Shown here: one piece after another, positions 12,830 to 24,834 of the stretch | Layout of the letters: every line of letters begins with the position of its first letter | Numbering within the stretch: the first letter of the stretch is position 1 | NCBI GenBank assembly: GCA_948567375.1 | Contig: OX419761.1 | Coordinates: forward strand, 56,298,501-56,362,500 | Reading direction: 5' to 3' | DNA length: 64,000 nucleotides | Source: Lunularia cruciata | Taxonomy: Eukaryota; Streptophyta; Marchantiopsida; Lunulariales; Lunulariaceae | Notes under the pieces: model-generated | Seen by the model: only the letters and a program-made list of their open reading frames with translations | What the model was told of the DNA's origin: nothing | Databases searched by the model: none | Program-made: the position numbers and the translations under genes

Positions 12830-13609
12830 TTACTGGATAATCTTGAACCAAGTATAAGCTTTATAACCAAGTCTGGCTTTACCTATGTTGTATGCTTTGC
12901 TCCCTCCAAGCAAGGTATCCATTCCCATTCTCTTGTGCCATGGCAAACACTATATTCCTTATGGCATCATGAGTAGCTAAATTTTGTCTTCCACATGGAC
13001 ACAATATCATATGGACCATTATTGTATCTAATGTAGAATCACACTCACAAATAAGTAATAAAAATGTAGATGGGTGGACCAATCCTAGGCACAATCTCAT
13101 TGTTGTAGAGAAAGTAGTTGGTGCAAGTCAAAATGCATGGTCGAGCTAGGATCCAGGAGCACTCTTGGATCTAGCTTGCACCCTTGCTAGAGCAAGAGCA
13201 AAGAGATGCTCAAATATGATGGGAAGAAGAGAGCACCATATGAAGTAGCTACATTGGTTGACAAGCAATACTAGAGGAAAATATACCAAATACCACATGA
13301 GTATCTCCTAGAAGAGGAAGATCTTCCACATGGAGAATATCCTCTACAAGGTCTATGTCTAAGAAGCATGTGACAAAATCCTTAAATTTTACTCGCACTC
13401 CAAGAATACGTAATCTCATTGTAGATGTGATATACCCCTTTGGAAACTTGAGGTGAAGAGAGATACCTAAAGGGGATGGACCATGCTCTACACTTTGATA
13501 CCTTGACTCTCAAGCTTATAAGATGAAGCTTGGTAGTCAAGTAGTCAAAGGCCTGATTAATCTGGTCTTGGACCACAATATTGGAAATATGAGGACAAAA
13601 GCCGTTCAA
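12830..13609 (-). pseudogene. Degenerate LINE-like reverse transcriptase remnant
   Basis: On the minus strand a fragment (13609-13382) reads ...LRVKVSKCRAWSI..., resembling the K-C-x-x-W motif after the catalytic core of plant non-LTR reverse transcriptases. Further downstream on the same strand (13100-12879) comes CPCGRQNLATHDAIRN, like the C-terminal Cys/His region of the same proteins. Between them the frame is broken many times. The call rests on motif order and strand agreement; no catalytic YADD-type motif survives in the window, so the family assignment is tentative. Confidence 0.4.
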
Positions 13610-15687
13610 GGAACGGGGGATCTAAAACTCATGACATGCATATGAAATGTTGATGAAATGACAGCAGAACTGATTATAAAATATGTAATAGGAAATGAAA
13701 TTTAATTCACAAAAGGCATGTATTATCAAGCAACAAACATATATAACTACATGTAGAGAATCTGTGAACCAATGTGTACTAAGAAGACTAAGAGTCAAGT
13801 CATATCAAGAAATTGTGAAGTAAATGAATATGAAACTTCCAAAATTTTTTTGAATGAATCAAATGCAAATTGTAAACCAAGACTAATACAATAATGCAAA
13901 ATGACATAAAAACATAAATACAAGGTTAATGTGAAGCAAGAAGTAATAAACCACTTGTAAATGAAGCCCAATTAGCCAAACATTGACTTATCCTCAATTT
14001 ATGAATCAAACTAAGTGATAAGAACAAGAAGTTGAGGAAAATAAGGTTTTATATCAAATAATTCATTGAAACAATCCATGGTTTTGGTATGAAAAAGTAG
14101 AGTGGAAATCACTTACATAATGGAGGAAGTAGAGCAAAGCGTTAAGGGATTGGATAGAATATATCATTTCATGTATTATGGACGCATGAGCTCTAAAACA
14201 ATGAAACAACTAGAGGAAGTAGAAGGCGGCCATAATAAGCCTTCTCAAAAGCAAGTATGACTTCATTAGCGCAAAACATAGTACCAAAGTAGCTGAGCAA
14301 ATGCCAATACTCCTTGAACCCAAGTTTTTCTTCACAAGCTCATGAGCCCACGATATATGTATTGTCTACCAAGGGAGGAAACACACAACCTAACATGGCC
14401 AATGTAGTAGATAAGAGAGCTCTAAAGGGAGCCATGGAAAATAAAGATCCCTTTAAAGGATCTCCTTATTGTGTATCCATAACTGAATCCAAGATGATGA
14501 CTCCTTCATGTGAGGAATCATGTTTGTCATAAAGGGAAGAAGGAGAGCCATAAAAGGACCGCACAAAAGAAACAAAGACTATAAATAAGACTTGCCAAGG
14601 ATCTACAAGCCTCCCTAAGCTCTCTAAAGATAGATGCACATGAGATATTGTTAAAAGCATTTTCATCATCCACTTGTAGAACAATCCACTCTAGATGGAT
14701 ATTTAGGAGTGATTTAATGCTTAGAGATGTAGCCTCACTACCTTTGGGTGTAGCAACTCCAAATTGATGTGGATTGAGGTGTTGACAAAATTAAGAACAA
14801 TGTTGAATGAAAATGGTATGATTAACAACATAAAAAAGACCTCACCAAAAGCAATCAGTCTAATGCTCAATGCGTCTTTCTTCATCACCAGAAATCAACT
14901 AGCTCGTAACACCCAACTTATTGATACAAGAATCTCTCCACTCTCCACTATTGCTACAACCACCTAAGACAACTCAATAAAACCATAAAATGGATCAATT
15001 ACCTAAAATCAATATCTAAGATATCATATACCATCCTTGATAAGCTTCTTGAGGAGAGGTGTTGGGCAGTGCACAATGCTTGAGCAAAAAGCAATCTACT
15101 AAGATATAAAGGCTGCTAAGGCTTATAATCATAGACCACTAATGATACTCTCTCTCTCTTGCCATAGATGTAGTAAGCAAAGGGAAGAGATAGTCTCATC
15201 AATAGAACTAGCAAAAGGATTAAGGCTCATGATGCTCTACTATACTCTCCAACATAACCTAATATCCTACACTTTGTAGTCAAGTAGAATCTATGGTACC
15301 TTGTGATTGAAATTATCTCCTACATCATATAATCCTAATAGATTCTTCCTATAGGGTGGTCCAATCCCCTACTAGAAATCTGAAAATCTAAGAACCACCT
15401 GTTTATGCCCTGCATACCCCTCTCTATTATAACAAAGACACCATTAAAGGCGTAAGAAGAATAAGAACCATGCTAACTCATCCAAGGAATCCCATGCAAA
15501 TAAATCAAGTGCTAGGCAAAAAAGCCTATCTAACCTCATCATGGAGTGCATAGTGAAACTTATGGAATATGCATGGATATGGAAAACTAGTCTCAAATGG
15601 CCCTAAAATACAACCCACTTGAGATACTAACTACTCCTACAACTAGATTGATATTTCAAAGATAGTCAATTATAGGACTAAACAAAG
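13610..15687. other. AT-rich intergenic DNA, no supported gene
   Basis: About 2 kb with many stops in all frames. The longest frames (about 70 codons) show no recognisable motif. It is probably decayed repeat sequence, as its base composition matches the element remnants on both sides. Confidence 0.45.
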
Positions 15688-16040
15688 TGTTGAGTAAATT
15701 ACAAGATTTGGGATGACTTGCACACACAATGTATACAACCAACAAATCACACATTACATAGATGTACATGGTTCACCTCCATGTGAGCGTACATCCATGG
15801 GAATGCTCTATGAGTCTTTACTAATGCTCAAGGCTCACCGCCATATCCAAGCATACAAAGCAAGAGCTCCAACACTCTCTAAGTCCACTCCAACCATGAA
15901 CTAATGAATGAGCAACCTCCACCTAATATGCCCCAAGGCATATATAGGATGGGTGTTGTGCCTACCCTGAGTTACTCCTAACTAGGGTTAGGCTAATCAG
16001 CTTAAAATATAACCTTAAGGCATAAGAGTAAACTCTAACA
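15688..16040 (-). repeat. 3' LTR of the copia element (353 bp)
   Basis: On the minus strand the segment begins TGTTAGAGTTTACTC and ends ACTCAACA, giving TG...CA ends. It is preceded by the purine tract AGGAGGAGTT (polypurine tract). It contains ATATATGCC, a possible TATA region. Related pieces occur at 26367-26989, confirming that it is a repeated sequence. Confidence 0.85.
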
Positions 16041-16213
16041 AACTCCTCCTTGACTCTTATCTTGGAGTTAGTAACCTTGCTAAACAATTGATCACTCCAC
16101 AAGAAGTTCTAGATAGACGGCCAATTGCTTGACTCTTCCTTTAAACTAGGATAAACTTGAACTTATAACCATAGCCCATATAGGGATAGAGTAACCAAAA
16201 AAGCCAAGGTCAC

Positions 16214-17630
16214 CTACTCATACTCCACTTGCACAACCTGCAGGGTTGCATGATGCCTAGAGAAACTTTCTAAAGATATGACTTTGGTAAAAGCATCAGC
16301 CAGGTTGAGCTTACCATCAATCTTGACTAGCTTAAATATTTTCTCAAACATAGCTTGCCTAAGAAAGTGGTACCTGATGTCTATGTACTTAATCCTATTG
16401 TCCATCACCTGATTTTTAGCTATGTGTAAAGCACTTTGACTGTCATAATGAAGCATTATATTACCATGCAAAAGCCCCATCTCAACAACAAGTCTTTCCA
16501 ACCAAATTGCCTCCTTTGTTGCTTTGGCTACTGCCACATACTCCACTTTTATAGTAGATTATGCAACACAATTTTGCAAGCTAGATCTCCAACTAATGCA
16601 CCCACCACCAAGTGTGAATACATACCCCATTGTTGACCTCTGCTTGTCTAGATCTTGTCTATAGGCAACATCTACATAGCCATTTAGTGATGCGGCATTC
16701 ATTGATTTTTTATCAAATAAGAACCCATAGTCTAGGGTACCTCTCAAATACCTAAGAATCCACTTAACTGCTTCCCAATGTGTCCTTCATGGATTTGACA
16801 CATACCTGCTCACCTTACCCATTGCTAGGGCAAGATCAGGTCTAGTGCAAGTCATCAAGTACATGAGACTCTCAACAGCCTTTGCATAAGGAATGTTAGC
16901 CATCAAACCCTTCTCCATGGCATATGTAGGACAACATGATGCCGAAAGCTTGAAATGGGGAGCTAGAGGAGTACTCATTGGTTTGTAGCTCTCTATGTTG
17001 AACCTAGCAAGTACCTTCTTAGCATACTTACCCTATGTCAACCACAATTGACCAGTGCCCAAGTTCCTCTTGATCTCCATACCTAATATCCTTGCGGCCA
17101 ACCCTAGATCCTTCATCCTGAGCTCCTAAATTAAGAGCGCCTTGAGCTTGTTCATCTTAGATCTATCCTTAGTAGCTATCAACATGTCATCCACATAGAG
17201 AATAATAAAACCAAAGGTCTTATTTACTGGTTTCATGTACACACAAGGATCAAACAAACTCTTATTGAAAGCTTGAGCATGTATAAACACATCAAACCTA
17301 TTGTTCCATTGGTGAGGTGCTTGCTTCAATCCATACAAGGACTTCAGCAATCTGCATACCTTGTCCTCTTGGCCTTTCTTCACAAACCCCATGGGTTGTC
17401 TCATGGAGATCTTCTCATCCAAGGTGCCATAGAGAAACGCCATGACAACATCCATTTGATCTAAAGTAAGACCAAAATAATGCAACAAGCATACACAATA
17501 GACGTATTGTAGAATACTTTGCAATAGGAGAAAAGACCTCATTGTAGTCCACCTTCTTCTCTTGAGTGAACTTCTTGGCTACTAACCTAGCCTTGTAGAT
17601 CTTAGATCCCTCTTTAGGACCCTCCTTCAA
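16214..17630 (-). pseudogene. Copia reverse transcriptase and RNase H, broken
   Basis: Reverse transcriptase is spread over 17630-16787: the N-terminal piece has KARLVAKKFTQ and NEVFSPIAK, then LKSLYGLKQAP and the catalytic YVDDML, then a C-terminal piece ending in RPDLALAMGKVSRY. RNase H follows (16747-16214) with GYVDVAYRQD, an in-frame stop, EYVAVAKATKEAIWL and the C-terminal HIAKNQ...IDIRYH...ADAFTK. The metal-binding aspartates are visible, but at least three stops or frameshifts interrupt the reading frame. In function it would copy element RNA into DNA within virus-like particles. Confidence 0.9.
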
Positions 17631-17738
17631 CTTCTAGATCAACTTGCAATCTATCACTTGTTGATCCTTAAGTAACCTACCTAGTTCCCAAGTCTTGTTA
17701 TCCCTCAAGGATTTCATCTCCCTCTCCACAGAACCAAA

Positions 17739-19258
17739 CTATTCATCCTTCTCACTAGAAGACAATGCCTCCTTGTAGGACAAGGGTTCACCTTCTTCCA
17801 AGGCCGAAGCATGAGCATCATGCTTGAAAGTCAAATCATCATCCAACAACTTAGTTGAATCAGTCCATCTACCATATCTATTTGGAGCTTGATTAGCATG
17901 CCTTGATGACCTCGTTGATGAACTCTCAGCTTGATCTCCATGTGTAGGTCCAATGTGAGGCTGACCTAGCACATCTTGTTGCTCACTAGCAACTACTTGC
18001 TCCACTTGTTCTTGCTTCTCAAGAACTTGCTCCACTATAGGAGCCCCTCCTTCCTCCTCATCACTTAAGTGATCAATCTCCCCATCAACAAGATCCAGGA
18101 TGGGAGGCTTACCCTTGTTAGTGTAGGGAGCCTCAACATTTTCTCCGTCCTTAAATGATATGGATTCATTAAAGGATACATCCCTATTGACAACAACCTT
18201 ACATGTTATTGCATCCCATAGGCTATAAGCCTTAACTCCAATTTCATAGCCAAGAAAAACACATTTCTTTGACTTAGCATCCAACTTGGACCTATTCTCC
18301 TTAGGTCTGAGTCAATATGCATCACAACCAAATACCTTCAATCTACCATAAGCAGTTTGTTGATGATGCCTTAATTCATATGGCATCTTGAAGTTGATTG
18401 CATTAGATAGAGAAATATTTACCACATACACTGCTGTGTTGATAACTTCTGCCCAAAACTCATGTGGAAACTTTGATTTGCTCAACATACTCCATGCATG
18501 CTCAAACAACGTTTGGTTGAGCCACCCAACAACAACATTTTGGTATGGAGTGTAAACCATGGTAAGGTGGCAAGTTATTCCCTATTTGTGTGGTATGCCT
18601 CAAACTCTCTAGAGACATATTCTCCATTGTTGTCTGGTCTTAGACACCTCACCTTCTCTCCAATCTGAGCCTCTACTTGGGTCTTCCACTTCTTGAAAGT
18701 GGCAAAGACATCAGACTTGTAATGCGTGAAATAAATCCACACAAACCTCAAGTAATCATCAATAAATATCACATAGTAAACTTTTCCAAAGTGTGAAAGT
18801 GTAGAAGATGATCTCCACACATCACTATGTACATACTCAAGTAGATCCTTGGAACTATGGGTTCCCACTCCAAAAATAGATTGGTTTTTTTTCCACAATA
18901 CAATGCTCACAAAAATTGAGCTTCATAGTCTTCAAGCCAAATAGCAAGCCATTCCTTATCAAGATAGCCAAACCCTTCTCACAAAACTGACCTAGCTGTG
19001 AATGCCACATAGTTGCCATCTCATCTTGAGACCTAGTTCCATTGGCTGCTCCACACATTGTAGTGCACTCCAATACAAATAGATTCTTTTGAAAGTTACC
19101 TTGCAAGATAACCTTACCACCAAAAGTGACTTGAGTATCCCATCACCAACACTCCATTGATGACTTTTGGCATGCAATACTCCAAGGGAAATTAGGTTCT
19201 TTTTCATGTAAGGTATGAACCAAACATCATCCAACTTACGCACAGCTCCATCAAACAT
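17739..19258 (-). pseudogene. Copia gag-pre-integrase and integrase, broken
   Basis: Read from 19258 downward: LDDVWFIPYMKKNLISLG (end of the protease region), then a gag-pre-integrase zinc site (WHSQLGQ...FCEHC), in which the second His of the HHCC pattern appears as Gln. Next comes the integrase core with HSDVW and CLRPDNNGEY (first two catalytic Asp present). In the segment TPYQNVVVGWLNQTL the expected catalytic Glu is Gly. The linker at 18284-17739 has VFLGYE and an acidic stretch. Frameshifts separate the pieces. Confidence 0.88.
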
Positions 19259-19825
19259 TGAATCCTTATGGATCCGATACCTTCAATCTGACAAGGTTAA
19301 TCATTCCACATCAAAACTGAACCATTCAATGCTGAAGGTGAATGGAAGAACTCCTTGGTATATTATATATGGTATAAACAAGCACAATCTAGAATCAACT
19401 CATCATCCCTACTAGGAGATGAGGCACAAAGGGCATACACACAACATCATAAATCATAATGATGATCCAACAAATCAGTATCCTCATCAATATATTCTAT
19501 GTTTGCTGAAGAGCCTTCATCTACCTTTCCTTTGCTCTTAACCTTACACTCCTTCACATGGACTACCTTGCCCCATCCATAACAAGTCACTTGTTTTCTC
19601 TCCTTGGACTTGCTTCAAGACTTAAGCCTAGACATAGCCTTGGTTTTCCTCTTATCACCATTCATTAGTCCTCCGTTGAGTTCTCCCACATTGGATAACC
19701 AAAGCATTGCTTGGAGTAGAAGATTTCACAAAGATTGCAACAAGTTTTTGTTGCAAGTCATCCTTAAGTAGAGTTGTTGTCACCTCTCCAAAGGTAATAG
19801 TCTTCTTCTCACTATGCAACAAAAC

Positions 19826-20177
19826 TCATGAAAGTGATTGATAGGATGGTGGCAAGGAGCCCAACAAGTGCAACGCCTTTTGTTCCTCATTCAAGTCCTC
19901 TCCCAAGTTTGTAAAGCCTACCACTAAGTCACAAAATTCATCCATATGGTCTTTGATGCTAGTTCTTAGTTTCATCTTGAATGTGATTAGTTTGAGATTG
20001 GTGTACAATCGGTTTGACAATTCATTCTGATGATACTTGTCTTGAAGTATTTCAAACAATGAGGTACAATAAGAATGCTAAACTTGCTTGATCACATGGG
20101 TCTGAAGGTGAAGCAAAATAGTATTCACAACTTGCTCTTGCATATCATCCCAATCACTTTGTAGCACATCCTCATGT
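19826..20177 (-). pseudogene. Copia gag (UBN2-type), C-terminal part
   Basis: The minus-strand frame contains LHLQTHVIKQV, a stop, then FEILQDKYHQNELSNRLYTNLKLITFKM, HMDEFCDLV and LHLLGSLPPSYQ, the typical copia gag pattern. The upstream end at 20177 abuts the target duplication of the CC insertion. Confidence 0.8.
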
Positions 20178-20182
20178 TTCTC

Positions 20183-23100
20183 TCTAGTACCCACATTTTT
20201 GCTTTTGACGAGTCTTAAAGAAGATGTGTATTGTTGGAGCCAAATTTCCGCCTAATGAAGAAGAAAAGGAGAGAATTGTGTATTTATAGTATATCCAAAG
20301 AAGTAGAATTTGTGTTAGAAGGACTTGGGTTGGACTTACGGAATGATAGATTCAATGTAAGATTACTTTGCATCAAGATGCACAACCCAATCCAAAGAAA
20401 CTATAACAACTTTTCCTTGGGTCTAGCCAATCAAGAAAGTACAGGTAAAGAAAATGGCTACTTTAGGATAAAGATGACATTGAGAGTGACAGAAACCAAA
20501 CACATAGAATCTATGGGTGTCAATTGAAGATTGACTAAAGAATGACTATGCAATAAAATACTATACAATTAATACTTCATTGAGGAAGTTTGAAATGTCA
20601 TGATGATATCCTATGCCTATCAATAGTTTTCTTGAAGGAGTTAGAATCTTTGGCTTTGGAGAGGGTTTGATCTTTCAAAGACTAAGGGTTAGGAAACACA
20701 CAATGCTAGCAAGAGTAGCAAGCAAAGTTTGGTGAGGAGTCTTGCAATTCACAGATTAGACATAATGGAAAGGATCAAAGTCTTGAGCAGACTTTGTATC
20801 ACCTTTCAAGCATGGAACTAGAACATAAGTTTCCCAAGATTCATGGCAGAAATTGCTGCCAATTTTAGCAAAGATGGTCCCAAGATAGAAGGGAAGAGAT
20901 GAAATTTGGCTTCATGGACTGAGTTGGATTGGAGATTGGTCTTGGGGAGAGAAGTGGGAGAAGCAAGAGGAGTCAACTTCTATTGGAAGTGTGATTCTTT
21001 GGAGGAAACTGCAGAGGTGAGGAATTCTTTCAGTACTCCTCACACTAAGAATGAGTACAAGGTGGATAGTTAAAAAGACTTGATAAGAAAGGGTATAGTT
21101 AGGGCTCTAATAGCCATATTTAAGCCAAAGTGAACCACTTATGTTGTGAAGCAGTAGACGGGGTTCTTTCACTAAATGTTTGTAAGATAAGTGGTGAATT
21201 GGGCAAAGTGCTTTCACCAGAGAGTAGGTCAGATGATTAATAATTGGAGATGGACAAGCCATCACATAAATTATACCCTTCACAACCCATTTCTATTTAG
21301 GACTAAACTTGCTTAGCTTAGAGGAGAATGGAAGGATGGTATCACACTTTCATCCCAATTTAAGCTGAGTTGCAGATAGGGACAAACAATATTTCATAAG
21401 GCGCATCCATGAAGGCAATGAATACTTCATCAAGATAGGGCAAGAGAAGATAGTGTTGATGAGTATCCCAAGGCCAAGGAAGTGGGTAGACCAAAAGAAG
21501 GAGTGTTGCCAGTTCAGCCATGAAAGACAAGAAGGTTGAATCTAAAGTGAGAGATGGTGGTGTTGAACTTGTCATCGGATGAAGAGTTGGAAGGAGAAGC
21601 TGAGTCAAAGTGTGAAGACTCAAGAGAAGAAGAAGCAGAGCTTACATTCCTAAGTAAAGAGTCTAGTAGTAGGAGTGATAAAGAGCTCAAAGTCTAGCAA
21701 TTTATGGAAGAAGGGGCTGAAGAAGATGATAGGGAATTCCATGTGCAGATTGCATGCATGGAGAGAGGAGACAACCAATACGTGAAGTTGGCCAAGGTAG
21801 ATATTCCTAAGGAAAAAGAAGAGGAGCTGGTCTTGGTGTTTCTAAGAGGAGTGAGATCAAAGAGATGTTTGCAGGTTGCAACTATAGGGCCAAGTAAAGC
21901 CGAGGAGGAAGAAGAAGAAAGCTTGGAAGAGACTACGTTAAAGGTGAGGAGATCAAGACTTTGGGGTAAGGCACCAGCCAAAGAAGCACCTACCAAAATT
22001 AAAGAAAGAGAAGATGATGTAAAAGAATGCAATGGAGTAGAATATCTATCAAAGATTGTCCATCCCTTGTTATTGTAGTTGTAGAAGAAGAAGCAAGATT
22101 TGAAGAGAGATCATCCTGAAGTGAAGGATGAGCTGCAAGTCTTGAAGTATTTGAGTGAAGGAATCTTGGACTTAAAGACAAAGGTAACCCAAAGAGAAGA
22201 AGAAGCCAAAGAACTTTGGGTTGATGCTATTCTTCAGAGGAAGGGCTTTGATAATTTGCAGGAGAACTTTGGGAAGCATGGTAGTGAACTTGAACAACAA
22301 GCTGAAGAATTGAAGAATCAAAAGGCAACATTTGAGAAGTTGAAGGGTGAATTCATTGATGCACAACTAGAGGTAATACATTCAAAGGCAATGGTAGCTG
22401 TGATGGAGCAAGAAATGAAGAGCTTAAGAAAGATTGCAGAGGAGAAGGATCGGGCTTGGAAACATGAGTTGAGAGATAGAAATCAAGAGGAAGAGAGGTT
22501 GCAAGGACTGATCAGAAGTATGGAGACTTAACTTGTCCAATACATGGAGGAGAAAGAAGCACTAGAAGCCATAATTTGAGAATGAGTTGAAGATGTATCA
22601 AAATGCATGGAAGTAGAGCAGAGTTGTGGGAAGATAGTTTCAAGGAAGACATCAGACTCAATCAAAGAAATTGTTGGGAAAGTAAAAGCAATTGTAAGTA
22701 CTGAATCCAAAGTCAGAATGGATGAAACAAGACTGCACGAGTTTAAGTTGTTAGTGCAAGAGATGAGGAAGAGAAAGCAAAGGATGTTGACATGAATAAA
22801 TTCTTGATTTGCTTAAGAGAGAGAGTAGATATGAAGATGTTAGAAATAAGAGACAATGTTTGTCTCAAGTTAGATTTAGTGAGATCCAAATTAGATGAAA
22901 TTTGAAGTAATGGGAAAGTAGGAATCCAATGTGAAGCAGCAAAGGTAGGAGTGAAAGTGTCTTTGGGTGAGTACTCGAGTTCATTGAAGAAGTTAGAATA
23001 GAGAAGGAGAAGGTAGATAATATAGTGATGACTTTAGTTTCAGTTCAGACTCAAGATAGGATAGAAATGGAAGATGTTGGAGTTGAACCCAAAGTAGAGG

Positions 23101-23959
23101 AAGAGATTTGAGTACATCAAGAGTAGAAGCCAAAGTAGAAGTAGACATTGGATTGGATTAGTAATAGTTTTGAGATTTGAAGAGGCAAATATGAAGAAAT
23201 GGAATGTCATTTTGGATCTACAAGTTGGTAAAGTAGCAGTTGAAGCGGTATGTAGTTAGATAACTATAGGAGTGCTTTGCCCATTTAAAGAAAATATCAT
23301 AATGTTATGTTGTTAAGTATTCATATTTTTGAAAGTTGAGTAAAGCAAAGTATTGTGACTCAATGCTAGTCATTTTAGCTTAATTTTGAGTATCAATCTT
23401 ATGTGTGTGTTTGTGAGTGTTTGGAGAAGTTCAATTTGCAATCAATGTGTTTATTAGATGTTGGTTTTTACAACTCTAATTTCCATTCATGTGTTTGATC
23501 TTGAGTGGAGTGCAACCAAGGCAATGCCTTGACAAATTTGTGAGGAATTGTAGTGTTTGTAGTATTCTGCATTTGTGATCATAATGTTAGATTGATGCAA
23601 AACAATTTTGATTGAGGAAGTTGTGCCTTCCATGGAGGGGTGGAACAAAATTCCAAAGCAAAGTCTTTTTGTGGTGAAGTAGCCTTCTTTGGGAAAACTG
23701 AATCATCACAATCAAGATTGGTTTGGAAAGAAATTGATGAATTGTGATTACGGGCGTTGCTTATTTGTGATTAGATTGTGATTTAGTACTTGTTACTCTC
23801 TTTTGGGTGTAGTTTCTACCCAAGAGATTAAAGATACAATTAAGAAGAATTGCTTTGTGACATTTTACTTTGTATTTGACCATTTTGGACCAATATCTCT
23901 ATAGAAACAAACAACTACTTATTAATTATTGCAAAAGTGATATTTTCTGGGTTGTCATA
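20183..23959 (+). mobile_element. CC-family element, copy 1 (about 3.8 kb, unclassified)
   Basis: A decayed copy of a family also present at 46006-49554 and 51014-54481. It starts TCTAGTACCCACA, followed by a shared block with GAAGAAGAAAAG; it ends ...GGGTTGTCATA, as copy 3 does. It is flanked by TTCTC (20178-20182) and TTCTT (23960-23964), a probable 5-bp target duplication, and splits the copia gag. The inner region aligns with both proteins of copy 3: the N-terminal module at about 20740-21350 is full of stops and the coiled-coil module is at 21704-22795. No LTR, terminal inverted repeat or polymerase is visible. CG dinucleotides of copy 3 often appear here as TG or CA, pointing to an old, methylated copy. 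Confidence 0.7.
21704..22795 (+). pseudogene. Coiled-coil protein of CC copy 1, broken
   Basis: Three consecutive frames (21704-22078, 22100-22531, 22607-22795) correspond to one protein related to the 390-aa frame of copy 3. Matching landmarks are NGVEYL near the start, EEEAKELWVDA, a long charged region rich in Glu, Lys and Leu with heptad spacing (coiled coil), EVIHSKAMVAVMEQE, EERLQGLI and DETRLHEFKLLVQEM. Stops separate the three pieces. Function unknown. Confidence 0.65.
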
Positions 23960-23964
23960 TTCTT

Positions 23965-24105
23965 CCTCAAGAGCTTACCTAAATCAGTTGCCCTTAGCAC
24001 TCCTTTCATTTGACATTTCCCACAACAAGTAATCCATGCGCCATCAAACTTTGTTACATCAAACTTGGGTCCACAAAGCTTCAAAGTACTCATCTTGACT
24101 TTCAT
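23965..24105 (-). pseudogene. Copia gag N-terminus, separated from the rest by an insertion
   Basis: Starting with the ATG at 24105, the minus strand reads a short peptide containing KFDVTKFDGAW and KCQMKGVL, the usual start of copia gag (FDG-x-N-[FY]-x-x-W-K-x-x-M-K). The reading runs up to the CC element boundary and continues beyond it at 20177, which supports a single original gene. Confidence 0.65.
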
Positions 24106-24834
24106 CTACTCCACAAGTACTACAAAGGATATTGCTGCACTTAGAGACTCCTCTTGAATCCTTGAACCTTTTGCATTAAAACTATGATACTTGGGGGAGT
24201 GGGTCATAAGATGGAAAATGTTTTACATAAGCTTCTTTAAGTGCTCAAAATCACCAACTAGTTGTATCAACATGTATCCCTAAAGATGAGCTTTCCAATG
24301 CACTAAACAAATCATTCTTATGAGTCCCAAGTCAAAATTTATGAACTGAATTTGAGAGGAGGGTCCAAAACTTAGATTCTTGTTGTCATCACAAGATGAA
24401 GATATCACATCATCATCATCACATCTTTGACATCTTTGATGAGATTCACATCATCAAATGGATTTTGTGTGTCAAATTTACTATTGAAGAGGTAGTATTG
24501 GCCGGTGTGAAATACAAATCAGAATTTAAGAGGTTGCTAGCTAGGGCGCCTGCTTGTATGTTGGAGCTATACTACAACTAGAGAGACACGGTTGTAGAAA
24601 GTGGCACAAAAAATGCAAAGAAGATAGCTATACAAATCATGGTGATTGTTCTAGACCACATTATTCTTTTGAGGACCCTTTCACATTTCTATCCTACCAC
24701 AAATATTGGCGGAACCCTATGATATTACACCTTTTGCCAAAACTACATTTTGCCTTTGTTAGAATTTAGAAATTCCTTCTTGGGAAATGTTCATATCTTT
24801 GATGAGATTGAAAGTCAGCTAAAATAGGATCACA

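Larger units (their letters stand above)
15688..24105 (-). mobile_element. Ty1/copia retrotransposon, decayed, interrupted by a CC-family element
   Basis: Read on the minus strand, the order is gag, gag-pre-integrase, integrase, reverse transcriptase, RNase H, then a purine-rich tract and an LTR: the copia order. The gag is split in two (start at 24105-23965, remainder at 20177-19826) by the CC element at 20183-23959. The 3' LTR is 15688-16040. No intact 5' LTR adjoins the gag start; LTR pieces of the same family lie at 26367-26989, beyond a 2 kb segment containing a CSP41a pseudogene. All domains carry stops or frameshifts, so it is not autonomous. Confidence 0.85.
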
